A stretch of 64,000 nt of DNA from Parahaliea mediterranea (GTDB taxonomy: Bacteria > Pseudomonadota > Gammaproteobacteria > Pseudomonadales > Halieaceae), in NCBI RefSeq assembly GCF_017255185.1, contig NZ_JAFKCZ010000001.1, positions 124,001 through 188,000 of the forward strand. Reading direction: 5' to 3'. The notes under the pieces were generated by a model. The model was not told the origin of the DNA. It searched no databases and saw only the letters and a program-made list of their open reading frames with translations. Position numbers and translations under genes: made by a program. The first letter of the stretch is position 1, and every line of letters starts with the position of its first letter. Below, in pieces: positions 53,083 through 64,000 of the stretch.

Positions 53083-54750
53083 CTAGGCTGGTTCCCGGGC
53101 CGCTTCCTCCAGCATCTCGCGCGCGTGGGCCAGGGTTTGCTCGGTCAGTTTCACGCCGCCGAGCATGCGCGCCACTTCCCGGGTGCGGTCATCGCCGCCC
53201 AGTTGCGACAGCGTGGTGTGGGCGGACTTCTTGTCGCTGACCTTGGTGACTTGCAGGTGTTGCTGGCCCTGGGCCGCGACCTGGGGCAGGTGGGTCACGC
53301 ACAGCACCTGGGTGTTCGCCGCCAGCTTGCGCAGCAGGCGCCCCACCACCTCCGCCACGGCGCCGCCGATGCCCACATCCACCTCGTCGAAGACCATGCA
53401 GGGCAGGGCGCTGCCGTGCGCCGTTACCACCTGGATCGCCAGGCTGATGCGCGACAGTTCGCCGCCCGAGGCAATCTTGGCCAGCGCTTGTGGCGCGCCG
53501 CCGGGGTTGGTGCTGATCAGCAGCTCGACGTCCTCCCGCCCCTGGGGGTGGGGATTGGCGCTGTCCCGCCGTGGCAGGGCGACCTCGAAGCGGCAGTGCT
53601 CCATGGCCAGGGTGGCGAGCACGGCGCTGGCCTCTTTTTCCAGCTTGCGCGCGGCCTTCGCGCGCTGTTTGGATAGTTTCTGCGCGCCTCTTTCGTAGTG
53701 CGCAAAGAGCTCGTCGAGGCTGGCTTGCAAGGCCTCGATGCGTTGGTCGCCGCCGGCGAGCCCCTGGGCCTCCTCCAGCAGCTCGGCGTGGGTTTGCGCC
53801 AGCGCCTCCGGCTTGACCCGGTGCTTGCGGGCAATGTCGTAGATCGCCTCCAGGCGCTGTTCCACGTCCCGCAGTCGCTCGGGATTGATGTCCACCCCGT
53901 CGATATGCTGCTGAATCTCCTGGCGCGCCTCCTGCAGCTGGATGGCGGCGGACTCCAGCAGCTCGCGGGCACTGTTGGCGGCGCGGGTGCTGTGGGTGTC
54001 GTCTTCCATTAATTGCAGCGCGCGGCGGCTGCCGCTTTCGTGTTCCTCGCACAATTCCAGCGCCTGGTGGGCGCTGCGCAGGATATCCTCGGCGTTGGCC
54101 AGCTGCTTGAGCTCGGCTTCCAGGGCCTCCAGCTCGCCCTCGCCCAGGGCCAGTTGGTCCAGCTCCTCCAGCTGGTAGTTGAGCAGCTGGGCGCGGGCGG
54201 TCTGCTCGTCCCGCGCGCTGGCCAGCAGTTCCAGTTCCCGCTGCTGGCGCAGCCAGTCGGAAGCGGTTTGCTCCAGGGAGCGGGCCAGGTCGCGGTGGCC
54301 GGCAAAAGCGTCCAGCAGCTGCCGCTGCACGCCCCGTCGCAGCAGCGACTGGTGGGCGTGCTGGCTGTGGATGTCGATCAACAGACCGCCCAGCTCGGCG
54401 CAGTCCTGCACCGTGCAGGCGCTGCCGTTGATGTAGGCCCGGCTGCGGCCCTCGGTGGTCACCACCCTGCGCAGCAGGCACTCGTCGCCCTGTAGCAGGT
54501 CGCGGGACTTGAGCCACTCGCTGGCCACGGTATTGCCGGCGAGATCGAAGCAGGCGGTGATCTCCGCCCGCCCCGCCCCGTGGCGCACCGCCTTGGGGTC
54601 GGCGCGGTCACCCAGGCACAGGCCCAGGGCGTCCAGCATGATCGATTTGCCGGCGCCGGTTTCACCGGTGATTACCGTCATGCCGGCGCCGAATTCCATC
54701 TCCAGCGATTCGACGATGGTGTAGTTCTGGATGTTGATGTGGGTGAGCAT
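53083..54750 (-). CDS. recN: DNA repair protein RecN
   Basis: 555 residues. An SMC-like ATPase with Walker A GETGAGKS near residue 31 (MLTHINIQNYTIVESLEMEFGAGMTVITGETGAGKSIMLDAL is the typical start), central coiled coils (residues about 150-370), and ABC signature/Walker B (LASGGELSRISLAIQ-type, MVFDEVDVGIGGAVAEVVG). RecN acts at double-strand breaks. The ATG at 54750 begins MLTHINIQ. Divergent from hrcA. No clear LexA box (CTG-N10-CAG) was found in the short leader. Confidence 0.96.
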   Translation of the reverse strand: MLTHINIQNYTIVESLEMEFGAGMTVITGETGAGKSIMLDALGLCLGDRADPKAVRHGAGRAEITACFDLAGNTVASEWLKSRDLLQGDECLLRRVVTTEGRSRAYINGSACTVQDCAELGGLLIDIHSQHAHQSLLRRGVQRQLLDAFAGHRDLARSLEQTASDWLRQQRELELLASARDEQTARAQLLNYQLEELDQLALGEGELEALEAELKQLANAEDILRSAHQALELCEEHESGSRRALQLMEDDTHSTRAANSARELLESAAIQLQEARQEIQQHIDGVDINPERLRDVEQRLEAIYDIARKHRVKPEALAQTHAELLEEAQGLAGGDQRIEALQASLDELFAHYERGAQKLSKQRAKAARKLEKEASAVLATLAMEHCRFEVALPRRDSANPHPQGREDVELLISTNPGGAPQALAKIASGGELSRISLAIQVVTAHGSALPCMVFDEVDVGIGGAVAEVVGRLLRKLAANTQVLCVTHLPQVAAQGQQHLQVTKVSDKKSAHTTLSQLGGDDRTREVARMLGGVKLTEQTLAHAREMLEEAAREPA

Positions 54751-54843
54751 AGGCGTGCGCGTTGGGGTTTTTCCCATTTATACCGCAGTTGCCCCGGCGG
54801 CGGAAACCGCCGCGCGCAGGTGTGTCTATTTTTTTGGCGGGTG

Positions 54844-54884
54844 GGGCGTTTTGTATTTTACGGGCGGTGTGATACAAAACGCCC
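54844..54884. promoter_or_regulatory. Perfect 13-bp inverted repeat upstream of hrcA
   Basis: GGGCGTTTTGTAT (54844-54856) and ATACAAAACGCCC (54872-54884) are exact reverse complements with a 15-nt spacer, ending 16 nt before the hrcA GTG. It resembles the geometry of the HrcA operator CIRCE (9-N9-9) but not its sequence (TTAGCACTC). Could be an operator or a 5' UTR stem-loop. Confidence 0.7.
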
Positions 54885-54900
54885 AAAAGGACTCATATCA

Positions 54901-55941
54901 GTGGCAATGGCAACACCCGAACTTTCCGAGCGTGCGCGAGCGGTCCTCAAGGCCCTGGTGGAGCGGCATATCCGCGACGGACAGCCGGTCGGCTCCCGCA
55001 GCCTGCTGGAGGAGGCCGGGTTGCCGGTCAGCGCCGCCACCATTCGCAACGTTATGTCGGACCTGGAGGAGCGGGGTTTCCTGCACTCTCCGCACACCTC
55101 CGCCGGCCGCGTGCCCACGGCCCTTGGCTACCGCCTGTTTGTTGACCAGCTGCTGCAGGTGCAGCCGCTGGAGTCCGAGGCGGTGCGGGTGCTGCGGGCC
55201 GAGCTCAACCCTGATCGGTCCGCCGGCGAGCTGGTGCAGTCCACCTCCAACCTGCTGTCCGCCATTACCGCCCACGCCGGCTTGATCACCGTGCCGCGGG
55301 CGGAGTCTAGCCAGTTGCGCCAGGTGGAGTTCTTGCCGCTGTCCGGCGATCGCGTGCTGGTGATCCTGGTGGTCAACGAGCGCGAGGTCCAGAACCGCAT
55401 CATTCACACCCAGCGGCCGTTTTCCGAGAGCGAGCTGCGCCAGGCGGCGCAGCTGGTCAACCAGCGCTTCGCGGGCCAGCCCCTGGTGTCGGTGCAGGAG
55501 CAGATACTGCGTGAAATGGAGGAGGCCCGCAGCCGCATCGACAACTACCTGCAGGCCACCCTGGATCTCGCCTCCCGGGCCCTGGACCAGGACGAGAACG
55601 AGGAGGATTACCTGGTGGCGGGAGAGTCCCGGCTGCTGGACAACGCTTCCGCCGAGGAGCTCAGCCGGCTGCGCGAGCTGTTCGACGCCTTCGAGCAGAA
55701 AAAAGACGTGCTGCACCTGTTGGAGCGCTGCGCCAGGGCCCAGGGGGTGCAGATTTTCATCGGCGAGGAGGCCGGTTACGAGGCCTTCGGAGACTACAGC
55801 GTGGTCACCGCGCCCTACACCGACGGCGCCCGTACCCTGGGGGTGCTGGGGGTGATCGGCCCCACCCGGATGGCCTACGAGCGGGTCATCCCCATCGTGG
55901 ATGTCACCGCGCGGATGTTGAGCGCGGCGCTGTCTCACTAG
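54901..55941 (+). CDS. hrcA: Heat-inducible transcription repressor HrcA
   Basis: 346 residues. Winged helix (LSERARAVLKALVERHIRDGQPVGSRSLLEEAGLPVSAATIRNVMSDLEERGFL, HTSAGRVPTALGYRLFVD) and GAF-like inducer domain (FIGEEAGYEAFGDYSVVTAPY, GVLGVIGPTRMAYERVIP) identify HrcA, the CIRCE-binding repressor of chaperone genes. AAGGA (54887-54891) supports GTG 54901, 9 nt further on; the ATG at 54907 would be two codons later. Heads the hrcA-grpE-dnaK-dnaJ cluster. Confidence 0.96.
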   Translation: MAMATPELSERARAVLKALVERHIRDGQPVGSRSLLEEAGLPVSAATIRNVMSDLEERGFLHSPHTSAGRVPTALGYRLFVDQLLQVQPLESEAVRVLRAELNPDRSAGELVQSTSNLLSAITAHAGLITVPRAESSQLRQVEFLPLSGDRVLVILVVNEREVQNRIIHTQRPFSESELRQAAQLVNQRFAGQPLVSVQEQILREMEEARSRIDNYLQATLDLASRALDQDENEEDYLVAGESRLLDNASAEELSRLRELFDAFEQKKDVLHLLERCARAQGVQIFIGEEAGYEAFGDYSVVTAPYTDGARTLGVLGVIGPTRMAYERVIPIVDVTARMLSAALSH

Positions 55942-55990
55942 CGGTCCCGCCCCGCGGCGGGTCGCTCGTCACGGCAAATCCGCCGGCGCT

Positions 55991-56018
55991 CTTGAATTCC
56001 CCGCCACTGGCCCCACAT
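55991..56018 (+). promoter_or_regulatory. Sigma32 (RpoH) promoter upstream of grpE
   Basis: CTTGAA (55991-55996), a 14-nt spacer and CCCCACAT (56011-56018) match the sigma32 consensus CTTGAA-N14-CCCCATnT with one substitution, at the expected distance (about 75 bp) from the grpE start. It would give heat-shock expression of grpE. Confidence 0.75.
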
Positions 56019-56095
56019 CCGCTGAATGAGAAGGTACGCAGGGGCATCTGCGCTCCCGCCTATTTGTCGTAAAAAGCCAGGAATGGAGTGAGATC

Positions 56096-56710
56096 GTGGC
56101 CGATCAAGACCAGAAAAAGCCAGATATTGACCCCGCCCCCGAGACCGGGGAGCAGGCAGGCGCCGCCGCGGAGCAGGTGGCGGGCGCCGCCACTGAACAG
56201 CCGGCAGCGGCCAACGGCGACAGCGCCCCCGAGGGTGTCGAGGCCGAGGTGGACCAATACGCCCAGCTCGAAGAAGAGCTGGCGCAGATGAAGGATATGG
56301 CGCTGCGCGCCCAGGCGGATGCCCAGAACATCAAGCGCCGGGCGGAAATGGACGTCGAAAAAGCGCGCAAGTTCGCCCTGGAGTCCTTCACCCGCGAGCT
56401 GTTGCCGGTGGTGGATAACCTGGAGCGCGCGCTGGAAGCGGCCGAGGGCGGCGACGAGCAGGCCAAGCCGATCGTCGAGGGCGTGGAACTCACCCTCAAG
56501 AGCCTGATGGACGCCTTGAAGAAGTTCAACATCGAGCCGGTGGACCCCCAGGGCGAGCCCTTCGACCCCCAGCTGCACCAGGCCATGAGCATGGTCGAGA
56601 ACCCCGAGGTGGAGCCCAACACGGTGATCGCCGTGATGCAAAAGGGCTACACCCTGAACGACAGGCTGGTGCGCCCGGCCATGGTCATGGTCAGCAAGGC
56701 GGCCAACTAA
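56096..56710 (+). CDS. grpE: Nucleotide exchange factor GrpE
   Basis: 204 residues. Acidic, low-complexity N-terminus, long helix (residues about 50-95, coiled coil [32 protein letters not shown]), [21 protein letters not shown] and the beta-domain ending with [21 protein letters not shown]. It dimerises and promotes ADP release from DnaK. GTG start at 56096 after GGAG. Its stop codon abuts a REP-like element. Confidence 0.97.
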   Translation: MADQDQKKPDIDPAPETGEQAGAAAEQVAGAATEQPAAANGDSAPEGVEAEVDQYAQLEEELAQMKDMALRAQADAQNIKRRAEMDVEKARKFALESFTRELLPVVDNLERALEAAEGGDEQAKPIVEGVELTLKSLMDALKKFNIEPVDPQGEPFDPQLHQAMSMVENPEVEPNTVIAVMQKGYTLNDRLVRPAMVMVSKAAN

Positions 56711-56759
56711 AAGGGGTCAGATCCCTTTTTGGTGGCAAACAAAGGGCTCTGACCCCTTT
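56710..56759. repeat. REP/BIME-like inverted pair, GGGGTCAGA family, between grpE and dnaK
   Basis: Two 19-nt arms, AAAGGGGTCAGATCCCTTT (56710-56728) and AAAGGGCTCTGACCCCTTT (56741-56759), are reverse complements except one position. Each arm is itself hairpin-forming (AAAGGG/CCCTTT). The second arm ends in TTTTT, so this also resembles an intrinsic terminator/attenuator. Its first base is the last base of the grpE stop codon. GGGGTCAGA-type repeats are common in proteobacterial intergenic DNA. Confidence 0.72.
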
Positions 56760-56764
56760 TTGGC

Positions 56765-56792
56765 CTTGAAAAGCTGTGATCCGGGCCAATAT
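56765..56792 (+). promoter_or_regulatory. Weak sigma32-type promoter upstream of dnaK
   Basis: CTTGAA (56765-56770) and GCCAATAT (56785-56792) are separated by 14 nt. The -35 is perfect and the -10 matches 6 of 8 positions of CCCCATAT. It would allow dnaK transcription independent of the grpE promoter and downstream of the REP/attenuator. Confidence 0.5.
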
Positions 56793-56849
56793 ACAGAGCA
56801 ACGCATAGAACATGGCCGGCGCTGCCGGTCATAAGAAGGAGGCAATACA

Positions 56850-58787
56850 ATGGGAAAGATTATCGGTATCGACCTGGGTACCACCAACTCCTGTGTCGCG
56901 GTGTTGGACGGCACCCAGTCGAAAGTGATTGAAAACTCCGAGGGTGATCGCACGACCCCCTCCATCGTCGCCTATACCGAGGACGGCGAGATTCTGGTGG
57001 GTCAGAGCGCCAAGCGTCAGGCTGTCACCAACCCGAGCAACACCCTGTTCGCGGTCAAGCGCCTGATCGGTCGCAAGTTCAAGGACGATGTGGTGCAAAA
57101 AGACATCAGCATGGTCCCCTACAAGATCATCGAGGCCGAGAACGGCGATGCCTGGGTCCAGGTGAAGGACAACAAGATGGCGCCGCCCCAGGTGTCAGCC
57201 GAAGTCCTGCGCAAAATGAAGAAAACCGCCGAGGAGTACCTGGGCGAGAAGGTCGATGCCGCGGTGATCACCGTGCCGGCCTACTTCAACGATTCCCAGC
57301 GCCAGGCCACCAAGGACGCCGGCAAGATCGCCGGCCTGGAAGTGAAGCGCATCATCAACGAGCCCACCGCGGCGGCGCTGGCCTATGGCATGGACAAGTC
57401 CAAGGGCGACCGCACCGTGGCGGTCTACGACCTGGGCGGCGGTACCTTCGACATCTCCATCATCGAGATTGCCGAAGTGGACGGCGAGCACCAGTTCGAG
57501 GTGCTGTCCACCAATGGTGACACCTTCCTCGGTGGCGAGGACTTTGACCTGCGCCTGATCGAGTACCTGGCGGCTGAGTTCAAGAAGGAAAGCGGCATCG
57601 ACCTGCACAACGATCCGCTGGCCCTGCAGCGCCTGAAAGAGGCGGCCGAAAAGGCCAAGATCGAGCTGTCCAGCTCCCAGCAGACCGAGGTCAACCTGCC
57701 CTACATCACCGCGGACGCCTCCGGGCCCAAGCACCTGGTGGTCAAGCTGTCCCGCTCCAAGCTGGAGTCCCTGGTGGAAGAGCTGGTCAAGCGCTCCATG
57801 GAGCCGGTGAAGGTTGCCCTGAAGGACGCCGACCTCAGCCCCAGCGAGATCGACGAGGTGATCCTGGTGGGCGGCCAGACCCGCATGCCGCTGGTGCAGA
57901 AGGTGGTGACCGACTACTTCGGCAAGGACCCGCGCAAGGACGTGAACCCGGACGAAGCCGTGGCCATGGGCGCCGCCATCCAGGGCGCTGTGCTGGGCGG
58001 TGACGTCAAGGACGTGCTGCTGCTGGACGTGACTCCGCTGACCCTGGGTATCGAGACCATGGGCGGCGTGGCCACCCCGGTGATCGAGAAGAACACCACG
58101 ATTCCGACCAAGAAGTCGCAGACCTTCTCGACCGCGGAAGACAACCAGACCGCGGTGACCATCCACGTGGTGCAGGGCGAGCGCAAGCAGGCGAGCCAGA
58201 ACAAGTCGCTGGGCCGTTTCGACCTGGCGGACATCCCGCCGGCGCCGCGCGGCATGCCGCAGATCGAGGTGACCTTCGACCTGGACGCCAACGGTATCCT
58301 GCACGTGTACGCCAAGGACAAGGCCACCAACAAGGAGCAGTCGATCCGCATCACTGCCTCCGGCGGTCTGTCCGAGGAGGATATCGAGAAGATGGTGGCG
58401 GACGCCGAGGCCAACGCCGAGGCGGACAAGAAGTTCGAGGAGCTGATCACCGCCCGCAACACCTGCGAGGGCCTGATTCACGCCGCGAAGAAGACCATCG
58501 AGGAAGCCGGCGAACACGCCACGGGCGAAGAGAAGGCGGCTATTGAAGCCGCGGTTTCCGAGGCCGAGGAGGCGATCAAGGGCGACGACAAGGACGCCAT
58601 CGACGCCGCCGCCAACAAGCTCACCGAAGCCACGGGTCCGGTCGCCCAGAAGATGTACCAGGCCCAGGCCGCCGCCGGTGAAGGCGCGGCTGGCGCGGGC
58701 GAGGCCGGCGGTGAATCGGCTTCCAAGTCCGCCGACGACGACGTGGTTGACGCCGAGTTCGAGGAAGTCAACGACGACAAGAAGTAA
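56850..58787 (+). CDS. dnaK: Chaperone DnaK (Hsp70)
   Basis: 645 residues. ATPase domain with [50 protein letters not shown] and [13 protein letters not shown]; linker [16 protein letters not shown]; substrate-binding beta domain and helical lid ending in an acidic [16 protein letters not shown] tail (the EEVx-like end for J-protein interaction). Functions with DnaJ and GrpE in folding and sigma32 control. Confidence 0.98.
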   Translation: MGKIIGIDLGTTNSCVAVLDGTQSKVIENSEGDRTTPSIVAYTEDGEILVGQSAKRQAVTNPSNTLFAVKRLIGRKFKDDVVQKDISMVPYKIIEAENGDAWVQVKDNKMAPPQVSAEVLRKMKKTAEEYLGEKVDAAVITVPAYFNDSQRQATKDAGKIAGLEVKRIINEPTAAALAYGMDKSKGDRTVAVYDLGGGTFDISIIEIAEVDGEHQFEVLSTNGDTFLGGEDFDLRLIEYLAAEFKKESGIDLHNDPLALQRLKEAAEKAKIELSSSQQTEVNLPYITADASGPKHLVVKLSRSKLESLVEELVKRSMEPVKVALKDADLSPSEIDEVILVGGQTRMPLVQKVVTDYFGKDPRKDVNPDEAVAMGAAIQGAVLGGDVKDVLLLDVTPLTLGIETMGGVATPVIEKNTTIPTKKSQTFSTAEDNQTAVTIHVVQGERKQASQNKSLGRFDLADIPPAPRGMPQIEVTFDLDANGILHVYAKDKATNKEQSIRITASGGLSEEDIEKMVADAEANAEADKKFEELITARNTCEGLIHAAKKTIEEAGEHATGEEKAAIEAAVSEAEEAIKGDDKDAIDAAANKLTEATGPVAQKMYQAQAAAGEGAAGAGEAGGESASKSADDDVVDAEFEEVNDDKK

Positions 58788-58810
58788 GCACGTAGTTGGT
58801 GCTCGCCCGC

Positions 58811-58837
58811 CGCCCTCCCGGCATTGCCGGGGGGGCG
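58811..58837 (+). other. Strong hairpin between dnaK and dnaJ
   Basis: CGCCCTCCCGGC, a 3-nt loop (ATT) and GCCGGGGGGGCG form a 12-bp stem with one G-T pair. There is no T-run, so it is more likely an mRNA processing or stability element that sets the DnaK:DnaJ ratio than a full terminator. Confidence 0.6.
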
Positions 58838-58926
58838 TCGAGGCGGAATCGAGAAGCGATTTAACGCGGGACACAAGGGCCCGCGTAGTTGTTTGTAAAA
58901 GGGATTAACCAGGGCCACGGCCGTCT

Positions 58927-61744
<2,818 letters not shown>

Positions 61745-61754
61745 TCGAGGGCCT

Positions 61755-61820
61755 GGCCGAATGAATTCGGCCCTACACGCGAGGCAATCACTCCCCCTGT
61801 AGGGCCGAATTCATTCGGCC
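61755..61820. repeat. REP/BIME-like paired hairpin element, GAATTC family (copy 2)
   Basis: Two 23-nt arms (61755-61777 and 61798-61820) are perfect reverse complements with a 20-nt spacer. Each is a hairpin with GGCCGAA/TTCGGCC stem around the core, extended by CCCTACA or TGTAGGG. Same family as the element at 24030-24093, but here the stems are identical. Lies after the CnoX gene. Confidence 0.8.
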
Positions 61821-61991
61821 AACCCCCGGCACGTTCGCCCAGCCCCCGTCACATTCGACCCTCCGCCATGCCGCTTTACCCCGAGCGGGCTGTCATCTCC
61901 AGCTTGTCTCGCGCCCCCAATCCGGCTATCGTACATGCCCGCTCAATAAAAAACATACCGAAAGGTCAAATCCAGCACCCAGGAGGTTTTC

Positions 61992-63170
61992 ATGGATACC
62001 CGTTTCGCCCCCGAGGACATCGCCTTTCGCGACGAAGTCCGGGCTTTTTTCGACAAGGCCTATGACGAGGAATTGCAGGCCCGCCTCGCCAACCTGGATA
62101 CCTTCAAGGACGCGGTGATCGACTGGCAGAAGCGCCTGTACGAGCAGGGCTGGGTGGCGCCCAATTGGCCGAAGGAATACGGCGGGCCGGGCTGGAACCA
62201 CACCCAGAAGTTCATCTTCGACAGCGAGCGCGCCGCGCGCGGCATTCGCGATGTGATCCCCTTCGGCCTGCAGATGGTGGCCCCGGTCATCTATACCTTC
62301 GGCAACGACGAGCAGAAGGCGCGCTTCCTGCCGCGCATCCTGAGCAGCGACGACTGGTGGTGCCAGGGCTACTCCGAGACGGGCGCGGGCTCCGACCTGG
62401 CCTCCCTCAAAACCAAGGCCGAGCTGGACGGCGACGAATACGTGGTCAATGGCGCCAAGATCTGGACCAGCTATGCCCAGTATGCCGACTGGATTTTCTG
62501 CCTGGTGCGCACCAACAGCGAGGGCCGGAAGCAGGAGGGCATCAGCTTCCTGCTGATTGACATGCACTCACCGGGCATCAAGGTCAACCCCATCGTCTCG
62601 ATCGATAACCACCACAGCCTGAACGAGGTGGAATTCAACGATGTGCGGGTGCCGGTGGCCAACCGCATCGGCGAGCAGGACAAGGGCTGGACCTACGCCA
62701 AGGCCCTGCTGGCCCACGAACGCACCACCATCGCCGGCGTGGCCGATAGCAAGCGCAACTTCAACGAGGTGCGCGAACTGGCGGCGGCGGAGGTCAACGG
62801 CGGCAAGCGCCTGATTGACGACCCGCTGTTCCGCAAGCGCCTGTCGGATATCGAGATCGAGCTGATGGCGCTGGAGTTCACCGAACTGCGGGTGCTGGCC
62901 ACGGTGGCGGCGGGGGGCGCGCCGGGCGCGGAGTCTTCCCTGCTCAAGATCAAGGGCACCGAGATGCAGCAGGCGGTGCAGGAGCTGCGCATGGACCTGG
63001 CGGCCTACTACCAGGGCGTGCTGCCCACCGACCTGTCGCCGGAGCAGCTCGGCCACGCCTTCGGCAGCGCCGCGCGCCAGTCCTACATGTACGGTCGCGC
63101 CGCCACCATCTACGGTGGCTCCAACGAGGTGCAGAAGAACATCATCGCCAAGGCCGTGCTCGGCCTGTAA
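61992..63170 (+). CDS. Acyl-CoA dehydrogenase (first of a pair)
   Basis: 392 residues, standard ACAD length. N-terminal helical domain (FAPEDIAFRDEVRAFFDKAYDEELQ), middle domain with CQGYSETGAGSDLASLKTKAEL and WTSYAQYADWIF, and the C-terminal flavin/CoA helix ATIYGGSNEVQKNIIAKAVLGL. It introduces a double bond into an acyl-CoA. The paired gene 23 bp downstream suggests a heteromeric alpha/beta enzyme such as the two-gene ACADs of bacterial steroid side-chain or dicarboxylate catabolism. Confidence 0.94.
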   Translation: MDTRFAPEDIAFRDEVRAFFDKAYDEELQARLANLDTFKDAVIDWQKRLYEQGWVAPNWPKEYGGPGWNHTQKFIFDSERAARGIRDVIPFGLQMVAPVIYTFGNDEQKARFLPRILSSDDWWCQGYSETGAGSDLASLKTKAELDGDEYVVNGAKIWTSYAQYADWIFCLVRTNSEGRKQEGISFLLIDMHSPGIKVNPIVSIDNHHSLNEVEFNDVRVPVANRIGEQDKGWTYAKALLAHERTTIAGVADSKRNFNEVRELAAAEVNGGKRLIDDPLFRKRLSDIEIELMALEFTELRVLATVAAGGAPGAESSLLKIKGTEMQQAVQELRMDLAAYYQGVLPTDLSPEQLGHAFGSAARQSYMYGRAATIYGGSNEVQKNIIAKAVLGL

Positions 63171-63193
63171 TCGCGTAACCGGAGATCCAGTCC

Positions 63194-64000
63194 ATGAATT
63201 TCGATTTCACTGAAGAACAGACCATGCTCCGGGACAGCGTGGCGCGCTATGTCCAGGACAGCTACGATTTTGAAACCCGGCGTAAAATCGCCGATTCCGA
63301 CGCCGGGATCAGCCGCGAGCACTGGCGGACCTTCGCCGAGCTCGGCTGGTTGTCGGTGCCCTTCGCCGAGGAGTTCGGCGGTTTCGGCGGCAACCATGTC
63401 GACACCATGGTGGTGATGGAGGAGCTGGGCAAGGGCCTGGTGCTCGAACCCTATCTTGCCTCCGTGCTGCTCTTTGGCGGCCTGCTGCAGCGCAGCGACA
63501 ACGGCCCCTTGCAGGGCGAGTACATTCCCCGCGTCATCGAGGGTAGCTGCTTGGGGGCTTTCGCCTACCTGGAGCGCCAGAGCCGCTTCGAGCTCACCGA
63601 TATCAAAACGCGCGCCGAATCGGCGGGCGATGCCTACACCCTCAACGGCGAAAAGGTCGCGGTGTTCAACGGCGCCAACGCCGACACCCTGATCGTGTCC
63701 GCGCGGACTGCCGGCGGGCAGTCCGATCGCGAGGGCATCAGCTTGTTCCTGTTGCCGGCGGATGCCGCGGGGGTCACGGTGACCCCCTACGGGATGATGG
63801 ATGGCCAGCGAGTGGCCAACATCGTGTTGGAGAATGTCAGCGTGCCCGCGGGCAACCGGCTCGGTGCCGAGGGTGACGGCATGGCCCTGATGGAACCGGT
63901 GGTGCGGGACGCGATCCTGGCCCTGTGCGCCGAGGCGCTCGGCATTATGGCGCAGCTCAACGCCAAGACCCTGGAATACACCAAGACGCGCAAGCAGTTC
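63194..64000 (+). CDS. Acyl-CoA dehydrogenase (second of a pair), cut by window end
   Basis: The plus-strand frame from the ATG at 63194 is open to the window end (269 codons). It begins MNFDFTEEQTMLRDSVARYV and contains LGWLSVPFAEEFGGFGGNH, then the middle domain (FELTDIKTRAE, YTLNGEKVAVFNGANADTLIVSAR, LGAEGDGMALMEPVVRDAI) and AEALGIMAQL. The usual C-terminal GGxG(I/V)T segment is outside. The product likely partners the preceding ACAD. Confidence 0.9.
   Translation, partial: MNFDFTEEQTMLRDSVARYVQDSYDFETRRKIADSDAGISREHWRTFAELGWLSVPFAEEFGGFGGNHVDTMVVMEELGKGLVLEPYLASVLLFGGLLQRSDNGPLQGEYIPRVIEGSCLGAFAYLERQSRFELTDIKTRAESAGDAYTLNGEKVAVFNGANADTLIVSARTAGGQSDREGISLFLLPADAAGVTVTPYGMMDGQRVANIVLENVSVPAGNRLGAEGDGMALMEPVVRDAILALCAEALGIMAQLNAKTLEYTKTRKQF

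Noticed and set aside
53189-54517. 442-codon frame within recN on the same strand
   Set aside because: Arg/Gly/Ala-rich out-of-frame shadow of recN.
57195-58874. 559-codon frame antisense to dnaK
   Set aside because: A well-known artefact opposite dnaK; there is no independent evidence for a gene.

Overview
The window reads as chromosomal DNA from a GC-rich marine gammaproteobacterium, probably close to Halieaceae/Cellvibrionales. The evidence is the smpB-ratA-rnfH-bamE-fur and recN-hrcA-grpE-dnaK-dnaJ-dapB blocks, the gammaproteobacterial-type tmRNA, several TonB-dependent receptors, and many acyl-CoA dehydrogenase, P450 and Rieske-type catabolic genes. Taxonomy is inferred from gene content only. 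Coding density is high, and most long antisense reading frames are shadows caused by GC-rich codon bias.

Layout. 0-7.6 kb: 5' part of a LacI regulator with a perfect palindromic operator, a 2OG-Fe(II) oxygenase, a YrbG-type Ca/Na antiporter, gdhA, an exported KatG and an MHS-type MFS transporter. 7.7-14.5 kb: cyoABCD, a SURF1 protein and a RegB/RegA-type redox two-component system, all on the plus strand, forming a respiratory module with its likely regulator. 14.5-21.3 kb: Bcr/CflA efflux pump, a TetR with a perfect 20-bp operator, an AidB-type acyl-CoA dehydrogenase, a Tat-exported BBE-type flavoprotein and a KamA-family radical SAM enzyme. 21.5-30 kb: envelope genes (predicted exported protein, outer-membrane barrel, OmpA lipoprotein, M1 peptidase lipoprotein) and two exported proteins sharing an AIPV-type C-terminal tail. 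29.8-31.4 kb: MarR / cytochrome P460 / TlpA-like operon. 31.5-36.2 kb: AraC regulator, TonB receptor and alpha/beta hydrolase.

36.3-37.4 kb (minus strand) holds the most unusual locus. The tmRNA gene ssrA is interrupted in its T-loop by a group I intron of about 255 nt. A LAGLIDADG endonuclease gene lies just downstream of the tmRNA 3' end, outside the intron. smpB, whose product is tmRNA's protein partner, lies about 4.3 kb away.

37.6-41.4 kb: Ldh-type oxidoreductase, D-aminoacylase-like amidohydrolase and TauE/SafE permease. 41.8-45.4 kb: smpB, an NSS transporter, ratA, rnfH, bamE and fur. 45.7-53 kb: a candidate catabolic cluster (P450, KshA-like Rieske oxygenase, acetoacetate decarboxylase-family protein, TonB receptor, SDR, TetR). 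53-61.7 kb: recN, then the heat-shock cluster hrcA-grpE-dnaK-dnaJ followed by dapB and a CnoX-like thioredoxin-TPR protein. This cluster has a strong sigma32-type promoter before grpE, a weaker one before dnaK, and an unusual perfect inverted repeat before hrcA. 62-64 kb: a pair of acyl-CoA dehydrogenases, the second cut by the window end.

Three intergenic paired-hairpin (REP/BIME-like) elements of two sequence families are present. No CRISPR array, rRNA, tRNA, insertion sequence or prophage was seen.
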